Translations under genes and position numbers: made by a program | Shown: positions 51,109 through 59,830 of the stretch, piece by piece | Layout: every line of letters begins with the position of its first letter | Position numbering within the stretch: position 1 is the first letter of the stretch | The notes under the pieces: generated by a model | What the model was told of the DNA's origin: nothing | The model's input: only the letters and a program-made list of their open reading frames with translations | The model's database searches: none | NCBI RefSeq assembly: GCF_030532965.1 | Contig: NZ_JAUNKC010000004.1 | Location: 62,001-126,000 of the forward strand | From: Corynebacterium sp. | Lineage (GTDB): Bacteria; Actinomycetota; Actinomycetes; Mycobacteriales; Mycobacteriaceae | DNA length: 64,000 nucleotides | Reading direction: 5' to 3'

Positions 51109-53916
51109 TCACTGGATTGGTTGGTTACTGTCGTTTGTGGAATCTGGTTCTTGCGCGGGTATTGTTGCTGTTGCTGATTCGGATGTTTCGGATTCCGTTG
51201 CATCTTCCGCATTGTTAGTTTCTGTGTCGTCGGTGATTCCCAGGCGTTTGCGTTCGGCTGCGATGATGTCTGCGGCAAGCTGTGCTTCAGAAACATCGAC
51301 GGCGTCGTGGACGTCGGCGGCTTCGGATTCGCGCGCGTATTGATCAAATAATTGCCGTTTTTCTTTGGTTATTTCCAGTAACCGTTCGTCGACCGTGTCG
51401 TCGCCGATGATTCGATGAACGTGCACGATTTCGGTTTGTCCCATACGGTGCGCCCGGGCGATTGCTTGATCTTCCAGGCTGGGCTTGACTTGTACCTCAG
51501 CCAAAACAACAATCTGGGCCTTTTGAATATTCAGTCCCACACCACCGGCACCGATTTGCGCCAACAGTACGCTACCGCCGACGCCGAGATCGTCGACAAG
51601 CAACTGGCGCTGGGCTGGTGGAACGTCACCGTTAATAACACCGACCGATTTAGTGGCGAATTCTTCTTGCAAGCGCTCCAAAACATCGCGGAAGTAACTA
51701 AAAATCAAGACATTCTTATTTTCAGTTTCCGCGTCGGCGACGATTTCCCGGATGCGTTCGACCTTGGCACACATCGGCGACTGGGCTTGAAATGCCGCCC
51801 GGCGAGCCCGCATCCAGTTGGAGTCGGTGATAGCGGCCGCGTAGTTCTTTTCGTCAGCGGAGCTAAGCGTCACCCAATCAAGGTTCTCAACCTTTTCTGG
51901 GAGTTCATCGAGCACGTCTTGCTGGTTGCGTCGCAAGTATGCGGGTGCCACCCGTACCCGAAATTGTGCGGGACGTTCGGCAGAATCCTCGGGGCTATCT
52001 GACAGCAATTCGGGCTGAACGTAACGGACTAGTTGTCGGAATTCCTTCAACCGGTTTTCCATCGGTGTACCGGTCATGAGCAGCGCATAGTCGGCTTCTT
52101 CGATGAGTTTTGCGACCGCTTTGGATCGAAGCGCTCCCGGATTTTTCACGAAGTGCGCCTCGTCAACTATCACCATCTCTGGCGCGGCGATATCCATACT
52201 GCGGGCACCATCGTAGGTGACTATGAGGAATCCCCCGGTTTCCGCCCAGCTAGAAACAGCCACTTCTTTCGCTTCACCGTGCCCAATGTGGACGGGAATA
52301 TTGGTGAATTTCGTTATTTCGCGACTCCAGTTCACGATCAATGACGCAGGAACAACCACCGCAATTCGCGCGGCAGGCTGTGCTGCGGAAAGATGGGCTG
52401 CCGCAGCCAAAGCTTGCACGGTTTTTCCAAGCCCCATCTCGTCGCCCAGAATCGTTTTCTTGCGCACCAAAGCGAATTTGGCACCGAAGCTCTGATAGCC
52501 ACGCAGGTACAGATCGTGGAGCAATTCGTCGTTGAGTTGTAAAGCGCGGATCGCTTCGATCGTGGATTCGTCCAGACCCGCCAGATTCGTCGCAGCAGCA
52601 CTATTTTCTAGCAGCGCGTCGAGCAACGACTGATAATGCGCCGGTCGGGATAGATAATCCACCCACGCATCCTCGCTGAGCTGCCGTGCCGTCGCCAGGG
52701 TGTCTGCTCCGACCGGTATCGAGGTGGCCTGAGTCATCAATGACTCTGGTGCCGCGACTGCCCACGCAATGTCATCCAAAAACTGTCCGTAGCAATTCTC
52801 CCCTGCTTTCACTACAACCAAGGCAGTTCCAGCCGGGTTCATGTTCTCCGGAAACTCGGCGAAGTACCGAATCAGGCGTTCCCGCCGGTTTTTCTGATCG
52901 ATCGTCAACGTATCGGTCAGTTCAAATACTTTCAACACACCGACCAGGTTTTTCGCTGCCGGTGACGCTTCGGTACCTATCGTGGCGGTATCAGCTGCCT
53001 GTGCTTCCGAAAGCAACGTTTGGGCGGCCGCCTTGAGCCGATTGGCGGTCTGGAGTCCAATGCCTGACACTTGGGTCAACGTCGTTATCGGTGTATGCAA
53101 AACATCGTGCACAGTCGAAATCCCGATTTCCGCTAATCCGGTAGTTCGGAGCCGGTCGTTCGTGACCGTTTTTAAATGATCAACGGGCAATTCCCGCATC
53201 AGTAGTTCGGCTCGTTCGCTCTGAAGCTGGTGCAATTGCCGCCTGGCTTCTTCGGTTAACTGCGGCTGGGCAAGCGGATCGTGGATTATACGTTGCACCA
53301 GCATGAATGTCGGATAGACGTAGTTCCGATCGAGCGTATCAAACCCAATTCCTACGGCATTTTCCAACCCCAGCTCCGCAATCAATGCGTTGCGGGCGGC
53401 AGAAATATACGAATCGGGCAGCCCATGGACGCCTGGGCTAAGGTGCACACCGCGAAGCTGAAGGTTATTGGCAAGCTGCGCCCGGTGCAAGACATCTTTA
53501 GCCACGGTTTCTAATTCGGAAATTGCGGGATCCGTCAGCCGAAGCTCCAGTTCCTCAGCCGCGGCCTGAGCCGCAGCGTTATTTGCGGCCGAAGAAAACA
53601 GCGAACCAAACAGACTTCCTGCTTTCTCACTCGCCCGATAAAGCTGGCCAAGCGGCGCGATCAGGTTCAGGAACTTTTGTAGGGATTCGAGGGCATCGGC
53701 GCATTCAACCCGAACGAACAGGCCAGGCGGCCACGTTATCATGGCGGGATCTATCACGTGGACCGATTCCGCACCGTCGATTAAGCCGATTTGCGTGGAA
53801 ACACGGGCTGGAAGTGGTTCTGCCGTTAGGGTGGCAATTAACGCTTCGACGGTTGGAATGTAGTCGATTAACGCGGCGGCACGGTTGCGTAATGCATTGA
53901 CTCGGGAACGATCCAT
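51109..53916 (-). CDS. SNF2-family DEAD/DEAH helicase with helix-hairpin-helix
   Basis: Protein of 935 residues. The N-terminal 480 residues are mostly helical and include an HhH DNA-binding element at about 260-302 (LAEIGISTVHDVL...VSGIGLQTANRLKAAA). The ATPase follows: LGDEMGLGKTVQALAAA (about 488-505), VIVDEAHFVKNP, LLMTGTPMENRL and the C-terminal helicase motifs QIGAGGVGLNIQ and AIARAHRMGQT. The last 60 residues are acidic and Ser/Thr-rich. It lies 9 bp after the YhgE/Pip gene. Role unknown; SWI/SNF ATPases of this type remodel or translocate on DNA. Confidence 0.88.
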   Translation of the reverse strand: MDRSRVNALRNRAAALIDYIPTVEALIATLTAEPLPARVSTQIGLIDGAESVHVIDPAMITWPPGLFVRVECADALESLQKFLNLIAPLGQLYRASEKAGSLFGSLFSSAANNAAAQAAAEELELRLTDPAISELETVAKDVLHRAQLANNLQLRGVHLSPGVHGLPDSYISAARNALIAELGLENAVGIGFDTLDRNYVYPTFMLVQRIIHDPLAQPQLTEEARRQLHQLQSERAELLMRELPVDHLKTVTNDRLRTTGLAEIGISTVHDVLHTPITTLTQVSGIGLQTANRLKAAAQTLLSEAQAADTATIGTEASPAAKNLVGVLKVFELTDTLTIDQKNRRERLIRYFAEFPENMNPAGTALVVVKAGENCYGQFLDDIAWAVAAPESLMTQATSIPVGADTLATARQLSEDAWVDYLSRPAHYQSLLDALLENSAAATNLAGLDESTIEAIRALQLNDELLHDLYLRGYQSFGAKFALVRKKTILGDEMGLGKTVQALAAAAHLSAAQPAARIAVVVPASLIVNWSREITKFTNIPVHIGHGEAKEVAVSSWAETGGFLIVTYDGARSMDIAAPEMVIVDEAHFVKNPGALRSKAVAKLIEEADYALLMTGTPMENRLKEFRQLVRYVQPELLSDSPEDSAERPAQFRVRVAPAYLRRNQQDVLDELPEKVENLDWVTLSSADEKNYAAAITDSNWMRARRAAFQAQSPMCAKVERIREIVADAETENKNVLIFSYFRDVLERLQEEFATKSVGVINGDVPPAQRQLLVDDLGVGGSVLLAQIGAGGVGLNIQKAQIVVLAEVQVKPSLEDQAIARAHRMGQTEIVHVHRIIGDDTVDERLLEITKEKRQLFDQYARESEAADVHDAVDVSEAQLAADIIAAERKRLGITDDTETNNAEDATESETSESATATIPAQEPDSTNDSNQPIQ

Positions 53917-53925
53917 GCCCTCATT

Positions 53926-55935
53926 CTAAACAGATACTTCAGGCCGGAAGTCTTTCATCTTCCAACGGCGATCCCGCCGGGCGGACAAACCAGAGGCGGT
54001 CAAGAATAACGCCATAACGACCACAAGGAAGAGCGCCGCTTCTATGGCCCGGTCGTCATAGGCAGCATCAATTCCAAAAATCATTTCTCGCGTTAGGTTC
54101 ACTGAATAGGTCATGGGGTCAATGGTATGGAACCACCGAAGCGGAGCAGGCTGGGTTTCCGGTGGATAAAGCCCGCCGGAGGACACTATCTGCAGCGTCA
54201 TTAATCCCAAACACAGAACACGGCCAACCGTTGCCCCAAAAATATTGTTCAAACCTTGAGTTATGGCGATGAACGCGACGGAGATCAGGCACATGCTCGC
54301 CCACAGTCCGAATTCGTGGACTGCATGTAGCCCCAGTGCGAATCGCTGGACGCAAAACATAATTGTGGCTTGGGCTATGCCCACCACGATCGCGGGCAAA
54401 TACGATGCCATGACGCCGCGGATGGGAACCGCACCGGAGTCGATGGCGCGGCGCTGTGATGGGCGCAGCAGCATGAATATTACGGTGGCGCCCATAAACA
54501 GGCCGATGGAGATGAACATTGGGGCGAGTCCCACACCAAATAGCGAAAGTTCGTCTTTGGTTTGTTGTTCTTTAACCGGAGTGGCGAACGAGGCGGACGC
54601 TCCGTCCGCGAAACCAGGAACTTGTTCCGCACCTTGGTTTAATTTCAGCGCGAGTTCGCCACTGCCTTCGTCTAAGCGAACCATGCCGCTGGCTAGTTGG
54701 TTCGCGCCGACGGTTAATTGCTGTGCTCCTTGCGACAACTTAGAGGTACCGTCTGCCAGCTTTCGGCTGCCAACGACCAGCCGCTCGGACCCGTCGGAAA
54801 GCTTGTGCACGCCTTCAGATAGCTGACGAGCGCCGTCTGTTGCTCTGTTTAGTCCTGCCCGGTATTCGGCTGTCGGATCTGTTAGCTGCCGGTGTAATTC
54901 TTGCGCGCCAGCAGATAATTGGTTGAGTTTGCTGATGGCGTCATCACCGTTACCCAATCCTTGGTTGCGGATATTCCAAACGATGGCATCTGCTTGCTGT
55001 GCAAGGTCTGTTGCCTGCGGAATATTCAACGATCGCAGTTGCGCTGCGAGATTGATCAACGGGGTCAGTGCTTCTTCTTGTGCACCGGCCACCGTTGCTG
55101 CCGGACCAGTGAGCTTGGTTACCCCTTCACTGATTTGCCCAGCACCGGCACCTAATCGATCAGTAGCAGCGTTTAATTGGCTCATGCCGTCGGCTAGCGA
55201 TTGCGAGGCCCCAGCTGCAGTATTCAGATTTGTGCTCAGTGTTTCAGACCCGTCAGCGAGTTGCTGGGCTGCGTCGTCTGCGGTGATCAGGCCGTCAGCT
55301 AGCGTGCCTGCTCCACCATCGAGTTTTTGGGCACCATCGGTTGCGGTGTGCGCTCCATCAGCGAGTTGCTGCGCGCCGTCTCCTGCTTTGCCAAGATTGT
55401 CCTTGATAGTGCTGAAGCCGACAAGCAATTGGTCGACAAGTTTCTCGCCTAGATTTTCATTGACAATCATCAACACTTGATTGACAACTTGATTGCCCAA
55501 AGCGGTACCAAGTAATCCATTGGTGTTGTTAAACACCGCATTCATCGTGGCGTGATGTGGATTATCGGTATTGACGCTAGAAACTGCTTGGGAAAAGTCT
55601 TCCGGAAATTCGATGGCAAAATAGTATGTTCCGTTCGCCACACCTTCTTGGGCTTCCTCGACCGTGGTTTCGTGAAAGTCGACAGCACCGGAGGCGAGTA
55701 GCTTTTCGACGATCAAATCGCCAGCGTTCAATTCTTCGCCATTAACTTCTGCCCCATCATCGGAATTGATCACCGCGACAGGCAAGTTATTCAGTCGCCC
55801 GATCGGGTCCCAGTAGCTCCAAACGAAGAGTCCGCCAAACAACAATGGAAGAAGCATGATAACTGCCAAAGCCAAGGGCGGCAGTTTGCCGCGAGAAAAT
55901 CGCCGCAGCTCCGAGCCGATATGAAACGTGCTCAT
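53926..55935 (-). CDS. YhgE/Pip domain membrane protein
   Basis: Protein of 669 residues. One transmembrane helix at the N-terminus (about 20-42, ALAVIMLLPLLFGGLFVW), a large extracellular region with many LADGA/LSDGS-type heptad repeats (about 185-450), then five or six transmembrane helices (about 485-655). This is the Pip/YhgE/EsaA layout; relatives are phage-infection proteins and type VII secretion components. It starts one base after the stop of a degenerate ABC ATPase, so the two are probably a complex. No ESX or WXG100 gene is in the window. It has a copy of the 11-mer (55701-55711). Confidence 0.88.
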   Translation of the reverse strand: MSTFHIGSELRRFSRGKLPPLALAVIMLLPLLFGGLFVWSYWDPIGRLNNLPVAVINSDDGAEVNGEELNAGDLIVEKLLASGAVDFHETTVEEAQEGVANGTYYFAIEFPEDFSQAVSSVNTDNPHHATMNAVFNNTNGLLGTALGNQVVNQVLMIVNENLGEKLVDQLLVGFSTIKDNLGKAGDGAQQLADGAHTATDGAQKLDGGAGTLADGLITADDAAQQLADGSETLSTNLNTAAGASQSLADGMSQLNAATDRLGAGAGQISEGVTKLTGPAATVAGAQEEALTPLINLAAQLRSLNIPQATDLAQQADAIVWNIRNQGLGNGDDAISKLNQLSAGAQELHRQLTDPTAEYRAGLNRATDGARQLSEGVHKLSDGSERLVVGSRKLADGTSKLSQGAQQLTVGANQLASGMVRLDEGSGELALKLNQGAEQVPGFADGASASFATPVKEQQTKDELSLFGVGLAPMFISIGLFMGATVIFMLLRPSQRRAIDSGAVPIRGVMASYLPAIVVGIAQATIMFCVQRFALGLHAVHEFGLWASMCLISVAFIAITQGLNNIFGATVGRVLCLGLMTLQIVSSGGLYPPETQPAPLRWFHTIDPMTYSVNLTREMIFGIDAAYDDRAIEAALFLVVVMALFLTASGLSARRDRRWKMKDFRPEVSV

Positions 55936-56649
55936 TTATTCCACCTCCCCGTTTCCTCGATGGTTATGCACCGCGACTACATGATGGCAAATGGCATCAG
56001 TATCCGGGTTAACGCTCATTGCGACAACCGGCATGGTGGCGCTGAGCGAACGTAAGTTACGCAGTAGGTTATTGCGCAATTCAAGGCTACGCAGTTGATC
56101 GATGTCATCGACCAATAGCAATGCTGCATCCGGCCGCGACATTATCGCCAACACGATTCGCAATACGAACCGGCGGTACGGGTCTAATTGTCCTACGAGG
56201 GTGCGCTTGGCGGCTTCATTATCCATATCAAACCCAAGCAGATCGGCTGCCTTGCGGTATGAGGCAATGGTATCGATGTTTCGCGGGGTTGGTTTCCACC
56301 ATTTTTCATGCCACGCAGCTTGTTCTCTAATGACGGTCCGTACCGGCACCAGACGTTCGAGGGAGTCTATTTCTGGTACTCCGGCTATAGCTGTGTGCAG
56401 AAAACGTTGTTTTGGAGAGTGAAATTCCTTGCCATCTGCACCACATACAATCACCGAACCTGAGGCTTCTTTCATTCTTCCGCACAGTGTCATGCTGAGA
56501 GTAGTTGCTGCTTGTTCCCGATCGGTGTGGATAAGCGTCAAACCAACGGTCGGAACTTCGATATCGGGAAACTGCACACCGGAGATGACCTCAAGCCCGG
56601 TTGCCTTGATGCACATCGAAACTTCAGTTGGGGTTTCTACAGTATCCAT
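55936..56649 (-). CDS. ABC-type ATPase-like protein, catalytic motifs degenerate
   Basis: Protein of 237 residues with the order and spacing of an ABC nucleotide-binding domain, but its motifs are changed. The Walker A position (about 40-57) reads HTDREQAATTLSMTLCG without GxxGxGKS. The signature region (152-160) is VGQLDPYRR instead of LSGGQ. Walker B is ALLLVDDID (176-184), Asp replacing the catalytic Glu, and the switch His is Ser (VVAMSVNPD). It probably no longer hydrolyses ATP. It is immediately upstream of the YhgE/Pip gene. Confidence 0.8.
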   Translation of the reverse strand: MDTVETPTEVSMCIKATGLEVISGVQFPDIEVPTVGLTLIHTDREQAATTLSMTLCGRMKEASGSVIVCGADGKEFHSPKQRFLHTAIAGVPEIDSLERLVPVRTVIREQAAWHEKWWKPTPRNIDTIASYRKAADLLGFDMDNEAAKRTLVGQLDPYRRFVLRIVLAIMSRPDAALLLVDDIDQLRSLELRNNLLRNLRSLSATMPVVAMSVNPDTDAICHHVVAVHNHRGNGEVE

Positions 56650-56990
56650 ATTCTTTCTTTGCTTTTTCGCGTTTCGTATTAAGGTTCATCAATTGTGATG
56701 AGGGGTGAATAAGCGGGAAAACGTTAATTGCCCCGCGAACAAAACGGACATTATTGCCCCATTCTTCGCCATTCATCCACGTTTGTCACGTTTTGCAATG
56801 TGTGCCAACATCGTGAAACTTCTATTTATAATTTCAGCATTAGCTAATTAGCTTTTTAAGTTTTTGCACATTTGAGTCCCCCTTTTTGGTAAAAATAACA
56901 CCCCCTTGCCCCTACTTTTATCAGCGGAAATAAAGTTGAAGGCCAATTTCTGTTTGTTTTTAAAGATTTTAAGTTATCGTGTGAAGTGTT
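56650..56990. other. 341-bp AT-rich divergent promoter region
   Basis: No gene. The AT-rich core (56820-56980) includes a perfect 12-bp palindrome AGCTAATTAGCT (56842-56853). It should contain promoters for the ABC-like/Pip pair (minus) and the flavin reductase (plus). Confidence 0.5.
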
Positions 56991-57515
56991 ATGGCTACAT
57001 TAACTATTATTTCGGCTGGGCTTGCATCGCCTTCTTCTTCCGTGGAACTGGGGCAATTAATCGCTGCCCCTATCCTTTCCGCGCGTGATGACATGGAACT
57101 AAAAGTTATTGAGATCAAGGATTTAGGCCACGATCTTATAGATTTCATGACGACGGGCGGAATTTGTACCCCGCAGCTTGAACAAACCATCGACACGGTC
57201 ACCGAGTCCGATGCATTAATCGTGGTCACTCCCGTTTTTCAGGCTTCCTACTCCGGGATATTTAAGCTGTTTTTCGACGCAATCCCCATGGAATCACTCA
57301 AGAACACGCCAGTTATCCTTGCTGCTAACGCGGGTTCGCAACGGCACGCACTCGTCATTGAATACGCGATCCGGCCGTTGTTCTCTTTCTTCAAAGCCCG
57401 CATAGTCCCAACTGGCATCTTGGTTACTCCTGCCGATCGAACCCCTGAGGCCTGGCCGCTTCTACTAGAGCGCATTGATCGCGCCGCCAACGAAATGTGT
57501 TCGCTGATTAAGTAA
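56991..57515 (+). CDS. NADPH-dependent FMN reductase (CE1759/SsuE-like)
   Basis: Flavodoxin-like reductase of 174 residues: LTIISAGLASPSSSVELGQL at the phosphate-binding N-terminus, VVTPVFQASYSGIFKLFFDAI (flavin-contact region) and PVILAANAGSQRHALV. It probably supplies reduced FMN or reduces quinones. It lies 68 bp before the HEPN-CBS gene on the same strand and may be co-transcribed. Confidence 0.88.
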   Translation: MATLTIISAGLASPSSSVELGQLIAAPILSARDDMELKVIEIKDLGHDLIDFMTTGGICTPQLEQTIDTVTESDALIVVTPVFQASYSGIFKLFFDAIPMESLKNTPVILAANAGSQRHALVIEYAIRPLFSFFKARIVPTGILVTPADRTPEAWPLLLERIDRAANEMCSLIK

Positions 57516-57583
57516 CGCAAATCGGTGATTGTCACATCACTCGCTGCTGTCATGAGCCAGATCGGCTCACTACTATTGGCGGT

Positions 57584-58324
57584 ATGGACGTCGATCTTAA
57601 CCATCACCGCGCGTTCCCGTTCCTCGCAGCCTTTAACGACATCGAGCGGCATCTCCGGCATCGGCTCAGCGCCCGACACAGCGATAGCTTTAGCAGAATG
57701 GTTCGTGATGCCGAGCGCATTCGCATCCTTGGTTCGCAGGAAGCGGAAACGTTGCTGGAGTACGCTGAGCTGCGCAACGCCATTTCACATGGTGAATACG
57801 ACGAAAATTTCCAGCCAATCGCCGAGCCGAATGTCGATACGCTTCGGCGCATTGAAAAGATCCGCGACCAGCTACTACATCCGGCAACGGCACTGCAGGT
57901 ATTGGGCGGACAACGAGTGGCAACATACTCTCCTTCCACGACTTTTGGTGAACTTCTCCGCGCCCGCCACGGAAAGTACCCGGTGTATTCCGAAGGCTCA
58001 TTTATCACGGTTGTGCAGGATCAAGACGTGGTGCGATGGATTGCAACTCGTCCCCGGACAGACTCCCTGATAACCATCGATACTAACGACACCATCGACG
58101 AGCTTCTGCGCTCTGAAGTCATGGCTATCAGCCGAAAATCATGCGTTTTCCTAGGCCGCAACGCCACCCCAACCGCAGTTATAACAGCCATGACCACACC
58201 GCTTGATGGGCACCTGCCAAGTGCCATAATCATTAACGAATCCGGTAAACCGCATCAGAAACCGCTGCGGATCGTGACTGGTTCCGACGTCGCGCTATTG
58301 GTGGAGAAGCTTTCCCGCGCCTAA
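57584..58324 (+). CDS. HEPN-CBS fusion protein
   Basis: Protein of 246 residues. Residues about 8-100 form a helical HEPN-like domain with RNAISH at 64-69, a full RNxxxH motif of the kind that forms the RNase site in HEPN toxins and defence nucleases. Residues about 111-240 form two CBS motifs (TTFGELLRARHGKYPVYSEG..., and ...SAIIINESGKPHQKPLRIVT), which in other proteins bind adenine nucleotides or SAM. I infer a nucleotide-gated RNase; activity is unproven. The ATG at 57584 has only a weak ribosome-binding site. Next gene is an AAA+ ATPase. Confidence 0.72.
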   Translation: MDVDLNHHRAFPFLAAFNDIERHLRHRLSARHSDSFSRMVRDAERIRILGSQEAETLLEYAELRNAISHGEYDENFQPIAEPNVDTLRRIEKIRDQLLHPATALQVLGGQRVATYSPSTTFGELLRARHGKYPVYSEGSFITVVQDQDVVRWIATRPRTDSLITIDTNDTIDELLRSEVMAISRKSCVFLGRNATPTAVITAMTTPLDGHLPSAIIINESGKPHQKPLRIVTGSDVALLVEKLSRA

Positions 58325-58355
58325 CGCAGCCGCTTGTCGACGCCCATCAAGCGCC

Positions 58356-58377
58356 CGGTCGAGCCCCGCGTCGACCG
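58356..58377. repeat. Inverted repeat after the HEPN-CBS gene
   Basis: CGGTCGA (58356-58362) and TCGACCG (58371-58377) with an 8-nt loop, 30 bp after the stop codon. Possible terminator without T-run. The variant 11-mer GCTTGTCGACG lies just before it (58332-58342). Confidence 0.5.
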
Positions 58378-58382
58378 TACCA

Positions 58383-58406
58383 GCCCCACGGTTAGCCCCA
58401 CGGTTA
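58383..58406. repeat. Tandem 12-bp direct repeat
   Basis: GCCCCACGGTTA occurs twice in immediate succession (58383-58394 and 58395-58406) in the HEPN-CBS/ATPase gap. It may be a regulator site or a slippage product. Confidence 0.6.
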
Positions 58407-58471
58407 TGGCGGCATTGATGGTGTTTCGGTGGTTTTAAACTTTCTATATTTTCTACAAAATTTACGTTTTC

Positions 58472-58477
58472 TATAAT
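58472..58477 (+). promoter_or_regulatory. Candidate -10 element of the ATPase gene
   Basis: A perfect TATAAT in an AT-rich stretch (58440-58490) upstream of the AAA+ ATPase. No good -35 hexamer is visible. It implies the ATPase can be transcribed separately from the HEPN-CBS gene. Confidence 0.45.
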
Positions 58478-58566
58478 ATCTATCGATTCTTCGGTCTGAG
58501 CCGGGTACGATGGCGGTGACAGTTAAGCCATCAACACACCACCGGCCAGGAAAAGCGACAATAACT

Positions 58567-59745
58567 ATGAATGCAGCACGCAAGAATCCATCAACACGCC
58601 GCAATGCTGAGAAGCCCCAAGCGCGTAATCAATTCCGCCCCAGTTTCGGGATGTCGCCGCTGTACCTAGCAGGTCGCGATAACTGGATTCGCTCTTTTCA
58701 ACTCAGCTTGTTTGAACCAGGCAACCCGATCCGTGTATCACTCGTATCCGGTCCGCGCGGTATCGGTAAAACTGTTTTGCTTAATGAATTTGAAGACATA
58801 GCAACGCAATACGGCTGGATCGTGTTACGGGCAGACCCTCGCCCCACCATGATTACCCACCTGATGGAGACCGTCATTCCCGCCGCCGTCACTGCACTTC
58901 AAGACCCCGGCGATGGAAAGACCAAACGAAGTGACGGCACAAAACGCACCATCAGTGGCATCTCCATAGCAGGTGTCGGCGGAATAGACTTCGATATTTC
59001 TGCCGCAGCGGCTCCGGTTCCCACGCTCAATACGATGTTGCGTGCACTATTGACTGCCGTCGAAGGAGTCTTTATCACCATTGACGAGGTGCAATCCGTA
59101 CCGACCGAACAAATGCGAGAATTGGCTACTACCATTCAGGATTTACGACGCGACGATCTTAATATCGCATTCGCCGGGGCCGGGCTCGCCGCGGGAATCA
59201 ATGATTTACTCACCCACGAAGGCATGACCTTTCTTCGGCGCGCCGAATACATCGAATTAGGAATGGTCGATGCCAAATCCGCAGCCGCAACGTTGGAAGA
59301 AACCATGGCGGAAGGACAAAAACAGTTCGATCCCGACGCGCTGTCACTGGCTACGGAGATCACCAAAGGATATCCCTACCTGATTCAAACTGTCGGTTCC
59401 CTATCGTGGGCACAAGCAGAAATTGACCACAAAGACACGGTCGATGTTGCCACCATCGAAACCATCACAGCGGACGTCATCTACCGGATGGAGCAACAAG
59501 TCCATCGCCCAGCGTTTCTTGGGCTAAGCGAACGCGAGCAGGAGTTCCTGCACCACATGGCTATGTTAGGTCCGGAACCTGCCAGCACCGCGGAGATAGC
59601 CAATCGGATGGGATTAAAGGCAAATGTTGCCTCGCAGGTGCGCGCCAAGCTGATCAGCCGCGAATTAATATACCCGCCGGTTCGCGGCAAAGTAGATTTC
59701 ACGCTACCTTATGCGCGGGAGTTTGTGCTTTCACATGGCAGCTAG
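58567..59745 (+). CDS. AAA+ ATPase with C-terminal winged helix
   Basis: Protein of 392 residues from the ATG at 58567, with AGGAAAAG upstream; an ATG at 58510 would add 19 residues. Walker A GPRGIGKT at 62-69, Walker B VFITIDEV at 168-175, sensor-like NIAFAGAGLAAG, and a C-terminal wHTH-like part (about 320-390; TAEIANRMGLKANVASQVRAKL). The layout resembles ORC/STAND-type 'ATP-binding protein' families often linked to defence or regulation. Its role is unknown. It converges on hisS across a terminator. Confidence 0.8.
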   Translation: MNAARKNPSTRRNAEKPQARNQFRPSFGMSPLYLAGRDNWIRSFQLSLFEPGNPIRVSLVSGPRGIGKTVLLNEFEDIATQYGWIVLRADPRPTMITHLMETVIPAAVTALQDPGDGKTKRSDGTKRTISGISIAGVGGIDFDISAAAAPVPTLNTMLRALLTAVEGVFITIDEVQSVPTEQMRELATTIQDLRRDDLNIAFAGAGLAAGINDLLTHEGMTFLRRAEYIELGMVDAKSAAATLEETMAEGQKQFDPDALSLATEITKGYPYLIQTVGSLSWAQAEIDHKDTVDVATIETITADVIYRMEQQVHRPAFLGLSEREQEFLHHMAMLGPEPASTAEIANRMGLKANVASQVRAKLISRELIYPPVRGKVDFTLPYAREFVLSHGS

Positions 59746-59776
59746 ATCCAGCACCAAGCCGTTGAAAAAACCAAAA

Positions 59777-59810
59777 AGTGCGCCGCAAGCAAAACCCACT
59801 GCGACGCACT
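59777..59810 (-). terminator. Terminator after hisS
   Basis: AGTGCG-C-CGCA (59777-59787) pairs with TGCG-A-CGCACT (59800-59810). On the minus strand TTTTTGGTTTTTTC follows. It also faces the convergent ATPase gene. Confidence 0.85.
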
Positions 59811-59830
59811 CTGTTAATCGGATTCGGTAA

